Origin: Actinomyces oricola
GTDB taxonomy: Bacteria; Actinomycetota; Actinomycetes; Actinomycetales; Actinomycetaceae
NCBI RefSeq assembly: GCF_004104015.1
Contig: NZ_RYFV01000016.1
Span: 1-64,000 of the forward strand
Direction of reading: 5' to 3'
DNA: 64,000 bases
Shown: positions 55,511-63,583 of the stretch, in pieces
Position numbering within the stretch: the stretch's first letter is position 1
Layout of the letters: every line of letters begins with the position of its first letter
Translations under genes and position numbers: made by a program
Notes under the pieces: generated by a model
What the model saw: only the letters and a program-made list of their open reading frames with translations
Databases searched by the model: none
What the model was told of the DNA's origin: nothing

Positions 55511-57673
55511 ATGACCCCCCAGGACACCGCCGCGAGCCCGGCTATCTGTTTCAGCTCCGCCTACGACCAGGGTTTTGCCCGCGTGGCCGCCGTGACCCTG
55601 CCCGTCGTGCCCGCGGACCCGACCGCGAACGCCGCCGCCATCGTGGAGCAGGCCCGCATCCTGGGGGCCGACGGCGTGTGCCTGGCCGCTTTCCCCGAGT
55701 TGAGCCTGACCGGCTATGCCATCGACGACCTTCTTCTTCAGGACGTCCTGCTGAGCGAGGTCCTGACCGCTATCGAGGCCGTCCGTCGGGCCAGTGAGGA
55801 GATCCTGCCGACCCTGGTGGTGGGCGCCCCCTTGAGGGTGGGTGAGCGCCTGTGCAACTGCGCCGTCGTCATTGGCGGCGGCACGGTGCACGGGGTGGTC
55901 CCGAAGTCCTACCTGCCGACCTACCGGGAGTTCTACGAGGGGCGGCACTTCGCTGCCGGGCAGGGGCACGGCTGTTCGCCCGGGCGCATTGATCTGCCCG
56001 GTGTCGGGGGCGGCACGGGGGAGCGGGTCCCCTTCGGGCCCCACCTCCTGTTCGAGGTCCAGGACGTCGCCGGCCTGACCTTCCACGTCGAGGTTTGCGA
56101 GGACATGTGGGTGCCCGTGCCGCCCTCCTCCCTGGCGGCGCTGGCCGGAGCCTGCGTCCTGGTCAATATCTCGGGCTCACCGATTACCGTGGGCCGGGCG
56201 GAGGATCGTCAGCTCCTGGCCCGGGCCTCCTCGGCCCGCGGTCTGGCCGCCTACCTCTACGCCGCCGCCGGCCAGGGCGAGTCGTCGACGGATCTGGCTT
56301 GGGACGGCCAGACCTTCGTCTACGAGAACGGCATCCTCCTGGGCCACAGCGAGCGCTTCCCGGAGGGGCCGCGCGCCACCGTGGTCGACGTCGACCTGGA
56401 GGGCCTGCGCGCCGAGCGCCTGCGCCAGGGCACTTTCGCGGACAACCGCCGCAGCGTCGTCCGGCCCGAGGGGGATGGGGGCCGGGCCGCGGTTTTTGAG
56501 CGCGTACTCATCGCTCCCGGGTCGCGCCGGGTCCCCCGCACGGACATCGGGCTGCGCCGCAGCGTGGACCGCTTCCCCTTCGTGCCCAACGATCCCGCCC
56601 GCCTGGCCCAGGACTGCTACGAGGCCTACTCCATCCAGGTGGCCGGCCTGGTTCAGCGCCTGCGCGCCATTGGCAATCCTCGACTCATCATCGGGGTCTC
56701 CGGCGGCCTGGACTCCACCCACGCCCTCATTGTGGCCGCCCGCGCCATGGATCGATTGGGTCGCCCGCGCAGCGACATCCATGCCATCACCATGCCCGGC
56801 TTCGCCACTTCGGCGACCACCCGCCGCAACGCCGAGGAGCTGGCGCGCGGCCTGGGCTGCCGCTTCGAGGAGCTGGATATTCGCCCCGCCGCCGAGCAAA
56901 TGCTCGCATCCATGGGGCACCCCTACGGCGCCTTCGCCGCAACCGGCCGGCTGCCCGACGGCGTGACGCACCGCGACCTCTACGACGTCACCTTCGAGAA
57001 CGTCCAGGCCGGCCTGCGCACGGACTTCCTCTTCCGCATTGCCAACGCCCGTGGCGGCATTGTTCTGGGCACCGGGGATCTTTCCGAGCTCGCCCTGGGG
57101 TGGTGCACGTTCGGGGTGGGGGATCAGATGGCCCACTACGGGGTGAACGCCGGCATCCCCAAGACCCTCATTCAGCACCTCATCCGCTGGGTGGTGGCCG
57201 AGGGGCTCTTCGACGACGCCGTGGGGCGCACGCTCCTATCCATCCTGGACACCGAGATCAGCCCCGAGCTCGTGCCCGCCTCCGATTCGGAGCCCATTCA
57301 GTCCACCCAGGCCAGGATCGGCCCCTACGCCCTCCAGGACTTCACCTTGTGGCACGTGCTGCGCCGCGGCAGCCGCCCCAGCCGTATTGCCTTCCTGGCC
57401 CAGAAGGCCTGGGGGGACGCCGAGGCGGGGAACTGGCCGCAGGGCCTGCCCGAGGGGGAGCGCCGGGCCTACCAGCTGCCGGAGATCCGACGGTGGATGG
57501 TGCTGTTCTACCGGCGCTTCTTCGCCAATCAGTTCAAGCGCTCCACTTTGCCCAACGGCCCCAAGGTGGTGGCCGGCGGCTCGCTGTCCCCGCGGGGGGA
57601 TTGGCGGATGCCCTCGGACGCCTCCGCCACGGCATGGCTGGCAGAGTTGGAGCGCAATGTGCCCACCGCCTGA
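55511..57673 (+). CDS. nadE: Glutamine-dependent NAD+ synthetase
   Basis: 720 residues from ATG 55511 with GGAGG upstream. The N-terminal nitrilase-type glutaminase domain (about 1-310) has the Glu-Lys-Cys triad: Glu in FPELSLTGY (near 62), Lys in VPKSYLPTYREFYEGR (near 132) and Cys in FHVEVCEDMW (near 196). The C-terminal synthetase domain has the ATP-pyrophosphatase loop GVSGGLDST (near 397) and LGTGDLSELALGWCT. It amidates nicotinic acid adenine dinucleotide using ammonia channelled from glutamine. Length is slightly above the usual 650-680. A single-gene transcription unit as far as can be seen. Confidence 0.95.
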   Translation: MTPQDTAASPAICFSSAYDQGFARVAAVTLPVVPADPTANAAAIVEQARILGADGVCLAAFPELSLTGYAIDDLLLQDVLLSEVLTAIEAVRRASEEILPTLVVGAPLRVGERLCNCAVVIGGGTVHGVVPKSYLPTYREFYEGRHFAAGQGHGCSPGRIDLPGVGGGTGERVPFGPHLLFEVQDVAGLTFHVEVCEDMWVPVPPSSLAALAGACVLVNISGSPITVGRAEDRQLLARASSARGLAAYLYAAAGQGESSTDLAWDGQTFVYENGILLGHSERFPEGPRATVVDVDLEGLRAERLRQGTFADNRRSVVRPEGDGGRAAVFERVLIAPGSRRVPRTDIGLRRSVDRFPFVPNDPARLAQDCYEAYSIQVAGLVQRLRAIGNPRLIIGVSGGLDSTHALIVAARAMDRLGRPRSDIHAITMPGFATSATTRRNAEELARGLGCRFEELDIRPAAEQMLASMGHPYGAFAATGRLPDGVTHRDLYDVTFENVQAGLRTDFLFRIANARGGIVLGTGDLSELALGWCTFGVGDQMAHYGVNAGIPKTLIQHLIRWVVAEGLFDDAVGRTLLSILDTEISPELVPASDSEPIQSTQARIGPYALQDFTLWHVLRRGSRPSRIAFLAQKAWGDAEAGNWPQGLPEGERRAYQLPEIRRWMVLFYRRFFANQFKRSTLPNGPKVVAGGSLSPRGDWRMPSDASATAWLAELERNVPTA

Positions 57674-57773
57674 GGGGCGCGGCAATGGTGCGCAGTCGTG
57701 CGCAGTCGTCCGGGAGGGCGACTGGGCGTGCTCGTCCCCCGGGATGAGAGGGTCTCCTCCTCACGGAGGAGAA

Positions 57774-57789
57774 TGTGAACTATGTCACA
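57774..57789. promoter_or_regulatory. Perfect CRP/GlxR-type site upstream of the PTS operon
   Basis: TGTGAACTATGTCACA matches TGTGA-N6-TCACA exactly. It is centred about 138 bp before the first PTS gene. Directly before it is another inverted repeat, TCTCCTCC-TCAC-GGAGGAGA (57753-57772). In actinobacteria such sites are bound by cAMP-responsive GlxR/Crp regulators that control sugar uptake; activation or repression cannot be told without the transcription start. Confidence 0.7.
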
Positions 57790-57918
57790 ACTGAACGTCT
57801 GGGTGAATCTTGGTGCGTCAACCGCTCGCGAGGGCCCCTGTGAGCCAGATAACCTCTGAGATGCACGCGCACGCCATCCGAGTCCCGGGTGGCGCGCACA
57901 AGACATGGAGGAGTGCAT

Positions 57919-58362
57919 ATGGTCGCAGTCATTGTCGCGGCCCATGGTCACCTGGCTGAGGGGCTCGTCGCCTCCTCGGCCATGATCGCAGGCCCGCAGG
58001 ACGACGTCGTCGCCGTCACCTTTGACCCTTCGGAGGGTCCCGACGACCTTCTCGCCAAGTACGCAGCCGCAGTTGAGGCCTCTCCGAGTGATCAGTACCT
58101 GATCCTCGCCGACCTCTTCGGCGGCAGCCCTTACAACGCCGCAGCCCGTTTCGCTGCCGCCCGTGATGACGCCGACGTCGTCACTGGCGTCAACCTGCCG
58201 ATGCTCGTCGAGGTTCTGGGGCGCCGCATGCTCGGCGGCAACCTGGCCGAGCTCGTCGAGGTGGCGAGCACTGCCGGCGCCAACGGGGTCAAGGTTCTCT
58301 CCCAGGTCTTCACCCCGACCTCCCCCGATAACGACAACGACGATGAAGGAGACGAGCTCTGA
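57919..58362 (+). CDS. PTS mannose-family EIIA component
   Basis: 147 residues from ATG 57919 with GGAGGAG five bases upstream. It begins MVAVIVAAHGHLAEGLVASS; His9 in AHGHLAEG is the expected phospho-acceptor. LADLFGGSPYNAAAR and NLPMLVEVL are family landmarks. It takes phosphate from HPr and passes it to EIIB. First gene of EIIA-EIIB-EIIC-EIID; the stop overlaps the EIIB start (TGATG). The exact sugar (mannose, fructose, sorbose or amino sugar) is not deducible. Confidence 0.93.
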   Translation: MVAVIVAAHGHLAEGLVASSAMIAGPQDDVVAVTFDPSEGPDDLLAKYAAAVEASPSDQYLILADLFGGSPYNAAARFAAARDDADVVTGVNLPMLVEVLGRRMLGGNLAELVEVASTAGANGVKVLSQVFTPTSPDNDNDDEGDEL

Positions 58363-58853
58363 TGGACATCAAGCTCATGCGCATTGACTCTCGACTGGTC
58401 CACGGCCAGGTCGCCAATAACTGGGCCGGCACCCTGGGCGCTGAGGCTGTTCTGGCAGTCTCCGACGGCGCTGCCAGCGATGAACTGCGCAAGACCCTCC
58501 TACTTCAGACCGGTGGCGGCAAGATCAAGGTGCACGTCCTGGGCGTGGAGAAGGCCGCCCGCGTCTTCAAGAACCCCAAGTACGCCAACCTCAAGGCGGT
58601 CATCGTCGTTGAGACCCCCGCTGACATTGTTCGCCTCCTGGACCTGGGAGTGGACGTCAAGGAGGTCAATGTCGGAGGCATGACTTTCAAGCAGGGGACC
58701 AAGCAGCTCTCTCAGGCCGTCTACGTTTCCGACGAGGATGTGGAGGCCTTCAAGGAGATCGACAAACGGGGGATCACCCAGTACATCCAGCAGGTTCCCT
58801 CAACCGGTCGCTCCGACCTCATGCCCGCCCTCTCCTCCAAGGGCTTCGCGTGA
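58362..58853 (+). CDS. PTS mannose/fructose/sorbose-family EIIB component
   Basis: 163 residues. RIDSRLVHGQVANNW carries the phospho-acceptor His14, as in all mannose-family EIIB proteins. It receives phosphate from EIIA and phosphorylates the incoming sugar with the EIIC/EIID channel. Start codon overlaps the EIIA stop. Confidence 0.94.
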   Translation: MDIKLMRIDSRLVHGQVANNWAGTLGAEAVLAVSDGAASDELRKTLLLQTGGGKIKVHVLGVEKAARVFKNPKYANLKAVIVVETPADIVRLLDLGVDVKEVNVGGMTFKQGTKQLSQAVYVSDEDVEAFKEIDKRGITQYIQQVPSTGRSDLMPALSSKGFA

Positions 58854-58919
58854 GCCGCCGCCCAGGCGCGCGCACCGTCCAGCAGCCCTCCGCCCCGTCC
58901 CTCATGAGAGAGCACTCCT

Positions 58920-59840
58920 ATGCAAAGTGACATTAGCGTCATCCAGATCGTCCTGGTAGCCCTCGTGGCATTCGTCGCGGGCATGGCCAGCGTCTTGGAT
59001 GAGCGTCAGTTCCACCGTCCGCTCGTCGCCTGCACCCTCACCGGCCTGGTCATGGGAGACCTGACCACCGGCATTGTGGTTGGCGGCTCCCTTGAGCTCG
59101 TGGCCCTGGGGTGGATGAACGTCGGCGCCGCCATGGCCCCCGACGCCGCCCTGGCCTCCACCGTCTCCACCGTCATCGCCATTGCCGGCGGCCAGGAAAC
59201 CGGTGAGGCGATCGGCTTGGCCGTGCCGCTGGCCGTGGCCGGTCAGGCGCTCACGATCTTCGTGCGGACCATTAATATCTTCTTCGCCCACCAAGCGGAC
59301 CGCTTCGCGGAGAAAGCCAATTACAACGGCATTATCACCATGCATTTCATAGCCCTGGCGCTCCAGGGCCTGCGCGTGGCCGTGCCCACTGCGGCCGTGG
59401 CGGTCCTCGCCTCCGGCGACGCGGTCCAAAATGCATTGGAAGCCATTCCCAAGGTGGTTAGCGAGGGTCTGGGCATCGCCGGTGGCTTTATTGTGGTCGT
59501 CGGTTACGCCATGGTCATCAATATGATGAAGGCGCGCTCACTCATGCCCTTCTTCTTCTTGGGCTTCGTGTTCGCCACCTTCTCCACCACAATGGCCGGC
59601 TCCGGCTCCGTCAGTGACCCCCTGGCCGGCAAGGAGGGGGCCGGGGAGATGGCCAATTGGGTCGTCACCACCGTGCCCACCGGAGTCACCCTGGTGGCCC
59701 TGGGCATCCTCGGCGCCTGCCTGGCGGTCATCTACGTCCAGCTCAACCCCCAGTTCCATGAGACCGTCAGCCTGCCGCAGGCGGCGGCCGGCGGTGGCGG
59801 CGGTGGTCTGGACGACGACCTCGACGACGAGCTCGACTGA
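58920..59840 (+). CDS. PTS mannose/fructose/sorbose-family EIIC component
   Basis: 306 residues, 66 bp after EIIB. Hydrophobic throughout (about eight helices), with MASVLDERQFHRPLVACTLT, GIVVGGSLELVALGWMNVGA and MAPDAALAS typical of the sorbose-subfamily EIIC. It ends in a Gly-rich acidic tail (GGGGGGLDDDLDDELD). Together with EIID it forms the sugar channel, and in some bacteria this pair is the receptor of class IIa-type bacteriocins. Confidence 0.93.
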   Translation: MQSDISVIQIVLVALVAFVAGMASVLDERQFHRPLVACTLTGLVMGDLTTGIVVGGSLELVALGWMNVGAAMAPDAALASTVSTVIAIAGGQETGEAIGLAVPLAVAGQALTIFVRTINIFFAHQADRFAEKANYNGIITMHFIALALQGLRVAVPTAAVAVLASGDAVQNALEAIPKVVSEGLGIAGGFIVVVGYAMVINMMKARSLMPFFFLGFVFATFSTTMAGSGSVSDPLAGKEGAGEMANWVVTTVPTGVTLVALGILGACLAVIYVQLNPQFHETVSLPQAAAGGGGGGLDDDLDDELD

Positions 59841-59858
59841 GCCGGAAAGGAATCTGAG

Positions 59859-60713
59859 ATGACTACTGCGACGGCTCCGGACAAGACCTCTGATCGTCTG
59901 TTGACCACCCGCGACCTGGGCTCCATGTACTGGCGCTCGACAACCCTGCTGGGCTCCTTCAACTTCGAGCGCATGCAGGCCATGGGCTTCTGCTTCACGC
60001 TCATGCCCGCGATCAAGAAGTTCTACCCGAACAGCAAGACCGAGCAGGCGGCCGCTCTCAAGCGCCACCTGGAGTTCTACAACACCCACCCCTGGGTCTC
60101 CTCAGTGGTTTTCGGCGTGGTGGCCGCCATGGAGGAGAAGCGCTCCAAGGGCGAGGACATTGGTGATGACACCATCACCAACGTCAAGGTGGGTCTCATG
60201 GGCCCTCTGGCCGGCGTCGGCGACCCCATCTTCTGGGGCACCGCTCGCCCCGTACTCGCGGCCCTGGGCGCCTCCCTGGCGCTCAATGGCTCGATTGTGG
60301 GCCCGCTCGTCTTCTTCTTGGGCATTAATATCCTGCGCGTCCTCATCCGCTGGTACGGCCTGAAGTTCGGCTACGAGCGCGGCACCGAGCTCGTTTCCGA
60401 GGTCGGCGGCGGCCAGCTCAAGAAGATCACCCAGATGGCGGCCATTATGGGTCTGTTCGTCATGGGCGCCCTGGTGGCCAAGTGGACCACCATTAAATTC
60501 CCCGGCGTGGTCTCCTCGGTCACGGCCGACGATGGCACGGTCACCGAGACCACTGTCCAGTCGATCCTTGACTCGCTGCTGCCCGGATGCGCCGCCCTGG
60601 GTCTGACTTTCTTGTGCATGTGGCTGCTGCGCAAGAAAGTGAACGCCCTATGGATCATCCTCGGCATGTTCATCGTGGGCATTATTGGACGCTGGACGGG
60701 CTGGCTCGGTTGA
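59859..60713 (+). CDS. PTS mannose/fructose/sorbose-family EIID component
   Basis: 284 residues; GGAAAGGA precedes the ATG. Landmarks are LTTRDLGSMYWRS, FNFERMQAMGFC, HLEFYNTHPWVSSVVFGV (phospho-transfer loop region) and VKVGLMGPLAGVGDPIFWG, all standard in EIID. Hydrophobic helices occupy the second half. Last PTS gene; a strong hairpin follows before the HAD genes. Confidence 0.94.
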   Translation: MTTATAPDKTSDRLLTTRDLGSMYWRSTTLLGSFNFERMQAMGFCFTLMPAIKKFYPNSKTEQAAALKRHLEFYNTHPWVSSVVFGVVAAMEEKRSKGEDIGDDTITNVKVGLMGPLAGVGDPIFWGTARPVLAALGASLALNGSIVGPLVFFLGINILRVLIRWYGLKFGYERGTELVSEVGGGQLKKITQMAAIMGLFVMGALVAKWTTIKFPGVVSSVTADDGTVTETTVQSILDSLLPGCAALGLTFLCMWLLRKKVNALWIILGMFIVGIIGRWTGWLG

Positions 60714-60731
60714 ACCAGCTCGCACCACGGA

Positions 60732-60766
60732 CGCGGGGCCGCCGGGAACCTCCCGGTGGCCCCGCG
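60732..60766 (+). terminator. Hairpin between EIID and the HAD gene
   Basis: Sixteen-bp arms (60732-60747 and 60751-60766) with one G-T pair and loop ACC, 18 bp after the EIID stop. It may end or attenuate the PTS transcript so that the downstream genes are expressed at a lower level. Confidence 0.7.
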
Positions 60767-60856
60767 CCGCACCGTCGGCCAGCACTCCGCCGACCCCCGC
60801 CCCGCCCCGGGCAGACACGTAAGACCCCATGTCCCCGCGCCCCAGGAGGAGACCCC

Positions 60857-61636
60857 GTGCGCAAGCTCATCGCCACCGACCTCGACGGCACCATCTTGTT
60901 CAACCGGCGGGTCGGCGCCGAGGACCTTGCCGCCATGGACCGCTGGCGGGCCGCCGGGCACCTGCTGGTCGTCGACACCGGCAAGTCCGTCTTCGCCACC
61001 CGCGACACCATGGAGCCCTGCGGTGTCACCTTTGACTATGCGGTGACCTTCACGGGCGCCGTCATCACTGATGGCGACTACCAGCCCCTGTCCGCCCGCT
61101 ACCTGCCCGAGGGACTCGCCCAGGAGATCGTGGCTCGACTCGTGGACGTTCCGCAGATCACGGTTTTCGCCACCACCATTGAGACCGACTACATCCTGGC
61201 CGACACCCTGCACGAAGTCTCACCGATCCTCCAAGTCTTCGTTCCCATGAATGTCGAGAGCATGGCCGCGCATCGCTTCATCGGGGTGCCCATGCGCGTG
61301 GTTGACGACGCCGAGCGCGACCGCATTGTCGACGATCTTCTGGGTCGCTACGGCTCCCAGATCGAGGTGTACCGCAATCAGGAGTTCCTCGACGTAGTGC
61401 CGGCGGGCTCCTCCAAGGGCGGGGGCCTGGCCGATCTCCTGGCCGGCCCGCTGGCCGGGCAGAAGATCGAGACTTGGAGCATTGGGGATTCCTGGAACGA
61501 TCTATCCATGCATGAGGCCGCGGACCACGCGGTTGCTCTACCCTGGTCTCCTCCGGAGGTCACCGCGGCCTGCGAGCTGACGACGCCGTCCATTGCCGCG
61601 CTGATCGACTCGATTCTGGCTGAGGAGGACTCATGA
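60857..61636 (+). CDS. HAD-superfamily IIB (Cof-type) sugar-phosphate phosphatase
   Basis: 259 residues from GTG 60857, chosen for AGGAGGAG upstream and because the protein then starts RKLIATDLDGTIL with the DxDxT nucleophile motif. The C-terminus has GSSKGGGLADLL and GDSWNDLSMHEAADHAVAL, motifs III and IV of the IIB class. Such enzymes dephosphorylate sugar phosphates and may relieve sugar-phosphate overload from the neighbouring PTS. The stop overlaps the next gene (ATGA). Confidence 0.9.
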   Translation: MRKLIATDLDGTILFNRRVGAEDLAAMDRWRAAGHLLVVDTGKSVFATRDTMEPCGVTFDYAVTFTGAVITDGDYQPLSARYLPEGLAQEIVARLVDVPQITVFATTIETDYILADTLHEVSPILQVFVPMNVESMAAHRFIGVPMRVVDDAERDRIVDDLLGRYGSQIEVYRNQEFLDVVPAGSSKGGGLADLLAGPLAGQKIETWSIGDSWNDLSMHEAADHAVALPWSPPEVTAACELTTPSIAALIDSILAEEDS

Positions 61637-62175
61637 CCCAGGTGGGACGTCGTATCGCCGACTGGTTTAAGGGCGGTGACCCCGAGGGCCCGGCGAAGAT
61701 CCGTGCGTGGATGACCGGGGACGACGGCCGTCCCGAGGGCCTGACCTACTCCATGGCCAAACCGGTCACCGTCCTCATGGTTATCGCCATAATCCTCTAT
61801 TACCCGACGAAGGGCTACGGCTCCATTGTGGCACTGGTGCTCGCAATCTTCGTTATGGGCGGGCGCGCCCTGATTGAGCGGCAAGTGCGCCGGGACATGT
61901 CGGACCTGCAGGAGGCTCGGCGCCAGTACGGGCGCACCCGCAACCCCGACTATTTGACGTTCATGGTGCTGCGCGCCGAGGGCATGCTGGAGGACAATAT
62001 GACCCTCACCCGTCCGACGAAGGCCTGGCTGACGGAGCAGGTCGAGTGGGCCAAGGAACAGCAGGCCAAAGTTGAGCGTCGTGCCGCGAAGAAAGCGGCC
62101 CGGGACAAGCGCCGTCGTTCCCAGGAACCGAACGGGGACGACACCGGGGCGACCACTGCAAGCGAGGAGGAGTGA
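61633..62175 (+). CDS. Two-helix membrane protein of unknown function in the PTS/HAD cluster
   Basis: 180 residues; start overlaps the HAD stop. Soluble N-terminus (about 1-42) with GDPEGPAKIRAWMTG, two close helices (about 43-60 and 63-80: PVTVLMVIAIILYYP and YGSIVALVLAIFVMGGRALI), then a long cytosolic helical region rich in Arg, Lys and Glu (about 85-165) and a polar tail. No catalytic motif. Translationally coupled between two phosphatases, it could tether them or the PTS proteins to the membrane; this is conjecture. Confidence 0.78.
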   Translation: MTQVGRRIADWFKGGDPEGPAKIRAWMTGDDGRPEGLTYSMAKPVTVLMVIAIILYYPTKGYGSIVALVLAIFVMGGRALIERQVRRDMSDLQEARRQYGRTRNPDYLTFMVLRAEGMLEDNMTLTRPTKAWLTEQVEWAKEQQAKVERRAAKKAARDKRRRSQEPNGDDTGATTASEEE

Positions 62176-62177
62176 CC

Positions 62178-62852
62178 ATGGGGCTGGTTGACACCCCGTA
62201 TGTGAGAGCCGTCCTGTGGGACATGGATGGCACCCTTATGGATTCCCAGCCCATCTGGGACGAGTCCTTCCAACGGCGCTGTGAGGCCCTGGGGGGAACG
62301 GTCACCCCGGATATGGTTGCCGCAATTAAAGGCGCCTCGATCCGTCGCACCCATGAGGTCATTGCCTCCACCGGTGCCACCTCAGGACCCGACGACCCGG
62401 CGACCGCCCAGGTCTTCGCCACTATTGCCGCCGACGTCGAGGCCTCTGTGAAGGCGAACCCGCCCCTGCTCCCGGGGGCCAAGGAGATCACCTCGGCCAT
62501 GGCCGAGGTGGGCTTGGCCCAGGTCATTGTCACCCAGTCGCCGCGCCCCATTGTGGAGTCGGTGGCCCACGCCCTGGGTGACGTCTTCGTCGAGCTGGTC
62601 ACGGGGGACGACGTCGCCTCCGGTAAGCCCACCCCGGTGCCCTACGGCACCGCCATTGAGCTGCTGGGCCTGAGCCCTCAGGAGTGCGTGGCCGTGGAGG
62701 ATTCGGCGACCGGTGCGGCCTCAGCCCGCTCCAACGACGTCTATGTCATCCAGATCGGCGGCACCAAGGTGTTCCCCGGTGACCCCGGCATTACCGTGGT
62801 GAAGAACCTCGCCGCCGTCACCCCGCACCTTCTTCTGTGGGCGCAGCGCTAA
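62178..62852 (+). CDS. HAD-superfamily phosphatase, beta-phosphoglucomutase-like
   Basis: 224 residues from ATG 62178, which has GAGGAGGAG at good spacing; GTG 62172 is too near that site. Motif I is WDMDGTLMDSQPIWDESF, motif II VIVTQSPRP, motif III Lys in SGKPTPVPY and motif IV VEDSATGAASA. The helical cap is of the beta-phosphoglucomutase/sugar-phosphatase subclass. Probably acts on a sugar phosphate formed by the PTS. Last gene of the cluster. Confidence 0.9.
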   Translation: MGLVDTPYVRAVLWDMDGTLMDSQPIWDESFQRRCEALGGTVTPDMVAAIKGASIRRTHEVIASTGATSGPDDPATAQVFATIAADVEASVKANPPLLPGAKEITSAMAEVGLAQVIVTQSPRPIVESVAHALGDVFVELVTGDDVASGKPTPVPYGTAIELLGLSPQECVAVEDSATGAASARSNDVYVIQIGGTKVFPGDPGITVVKNLAAVTPHLLLWAQR

Positions 62853-62901
62853 CCGGGCCCCCCTTCCCACCCGCCCCTCCAACCTCCCCTTCCCACCCGC
62901 C

Positions 62902-62965
62902 CCTCCAACAAAATCCTCACAGCACAACGTCCGTGGCCGCTGTGCTGTGAGGATTTCGTTGGAGG
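62902..62965. repeat. REP-like palindromic element, copy 2
   Basis: Arms 62902-62926 and 62941-62965 pair over 25 bp with one mismatch. The core GTCCGTGGCC is the reverse complement of the core in copy 1 at 50146-50155, so the element is inserted in the opposite sense. It sits between converging genes and can act as a terminator here. A duplicated CTTCCCACCCGCCCCTCCAA-type run precedes it. Confidence 0.85.
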
Positions 62966-62981
62966 AGGGGAGGGTGGAGGG

Positions 62982-63425
62982 CTACTCGGCGTAGCGGTAG
63001 ACGTTGGTCTCGCGCAGCTCAAAGCCGGCGCGGCGGTAAAGACGGTTGGCGGCCTCGCGGGAGGGGCGCGAGGTCAGGTCCACGGTGCGCGCCCCCAGCG
63101 ACTGGGCGTGGGCGACGGCGGCCTCCACCAGGGCCTGGCCGGCCCCCTGGCCCCGAGCGTCGGCGTCGACCACAACGTCCTCCACCCAGGCGCGCAGGCC
63201 AGTGGGGATGGTGAAAGTCGCCAGGGTGAGCATTCCCAGGATCGGGGCGGTCTGCCCCTCGGGGGCGTCCGGGCGGAAGACCAGCAGGTAGACGCCGCTC
63301 TGCGCCACGAGGTCCTCGCACTGCTGCGCGCTCAACGCCGGGGCGCTGCGCGAGAGCTGGGGGATGAGGCGCTCCATGGCCTCAACGATCTCGGGGCTGG
63401 AGGCGGTGACAATCTCAACGGTCAT
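62982..63425 (-). CDS. GNAT-family N-acetyltransferase
   Basis: 147 residues. The fold landmarks are present: WVEDVVVDADARGQGAGQAL (acetyl-CoA-binding R/QxxGxG/A as RGQGAG) and a C-terminal SREAANRLYRRAGFELRETN, ending VYRYAE. Family members acetylate small molecules or protein amines; the substrate is unknown. Single gene on the minus strand. Confidence 0.9.
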   Translation of the reverse strand: MTVEIVTASSPEIVEAMERLIPQLSRSAPALSAQQCEDLVAQSGVYLLVFRPDAPEGQTAPILGMLTLATFTIPTGLRAWVEDVVVDADARGQGAGQALVEAAVAHAQSLGARTVDLTSRPSREAANRLYRRAGFELRETNVYRYAE

Positions 63426-63583
63426 AGTCTCAATCTCTCCTGGGTCTGTCCTGGGCAGAGGCGGGTTGCGGGGCCGCCAACGACGGCTCTAGCACACTAC
63501 CCGCTCGCCGGCCCGCACAGTCAGCGCGGTCCCGGGCGCACTGGGCCGGTCGAGCACCGGGTGCCCATGCACGCATGGAGTGT

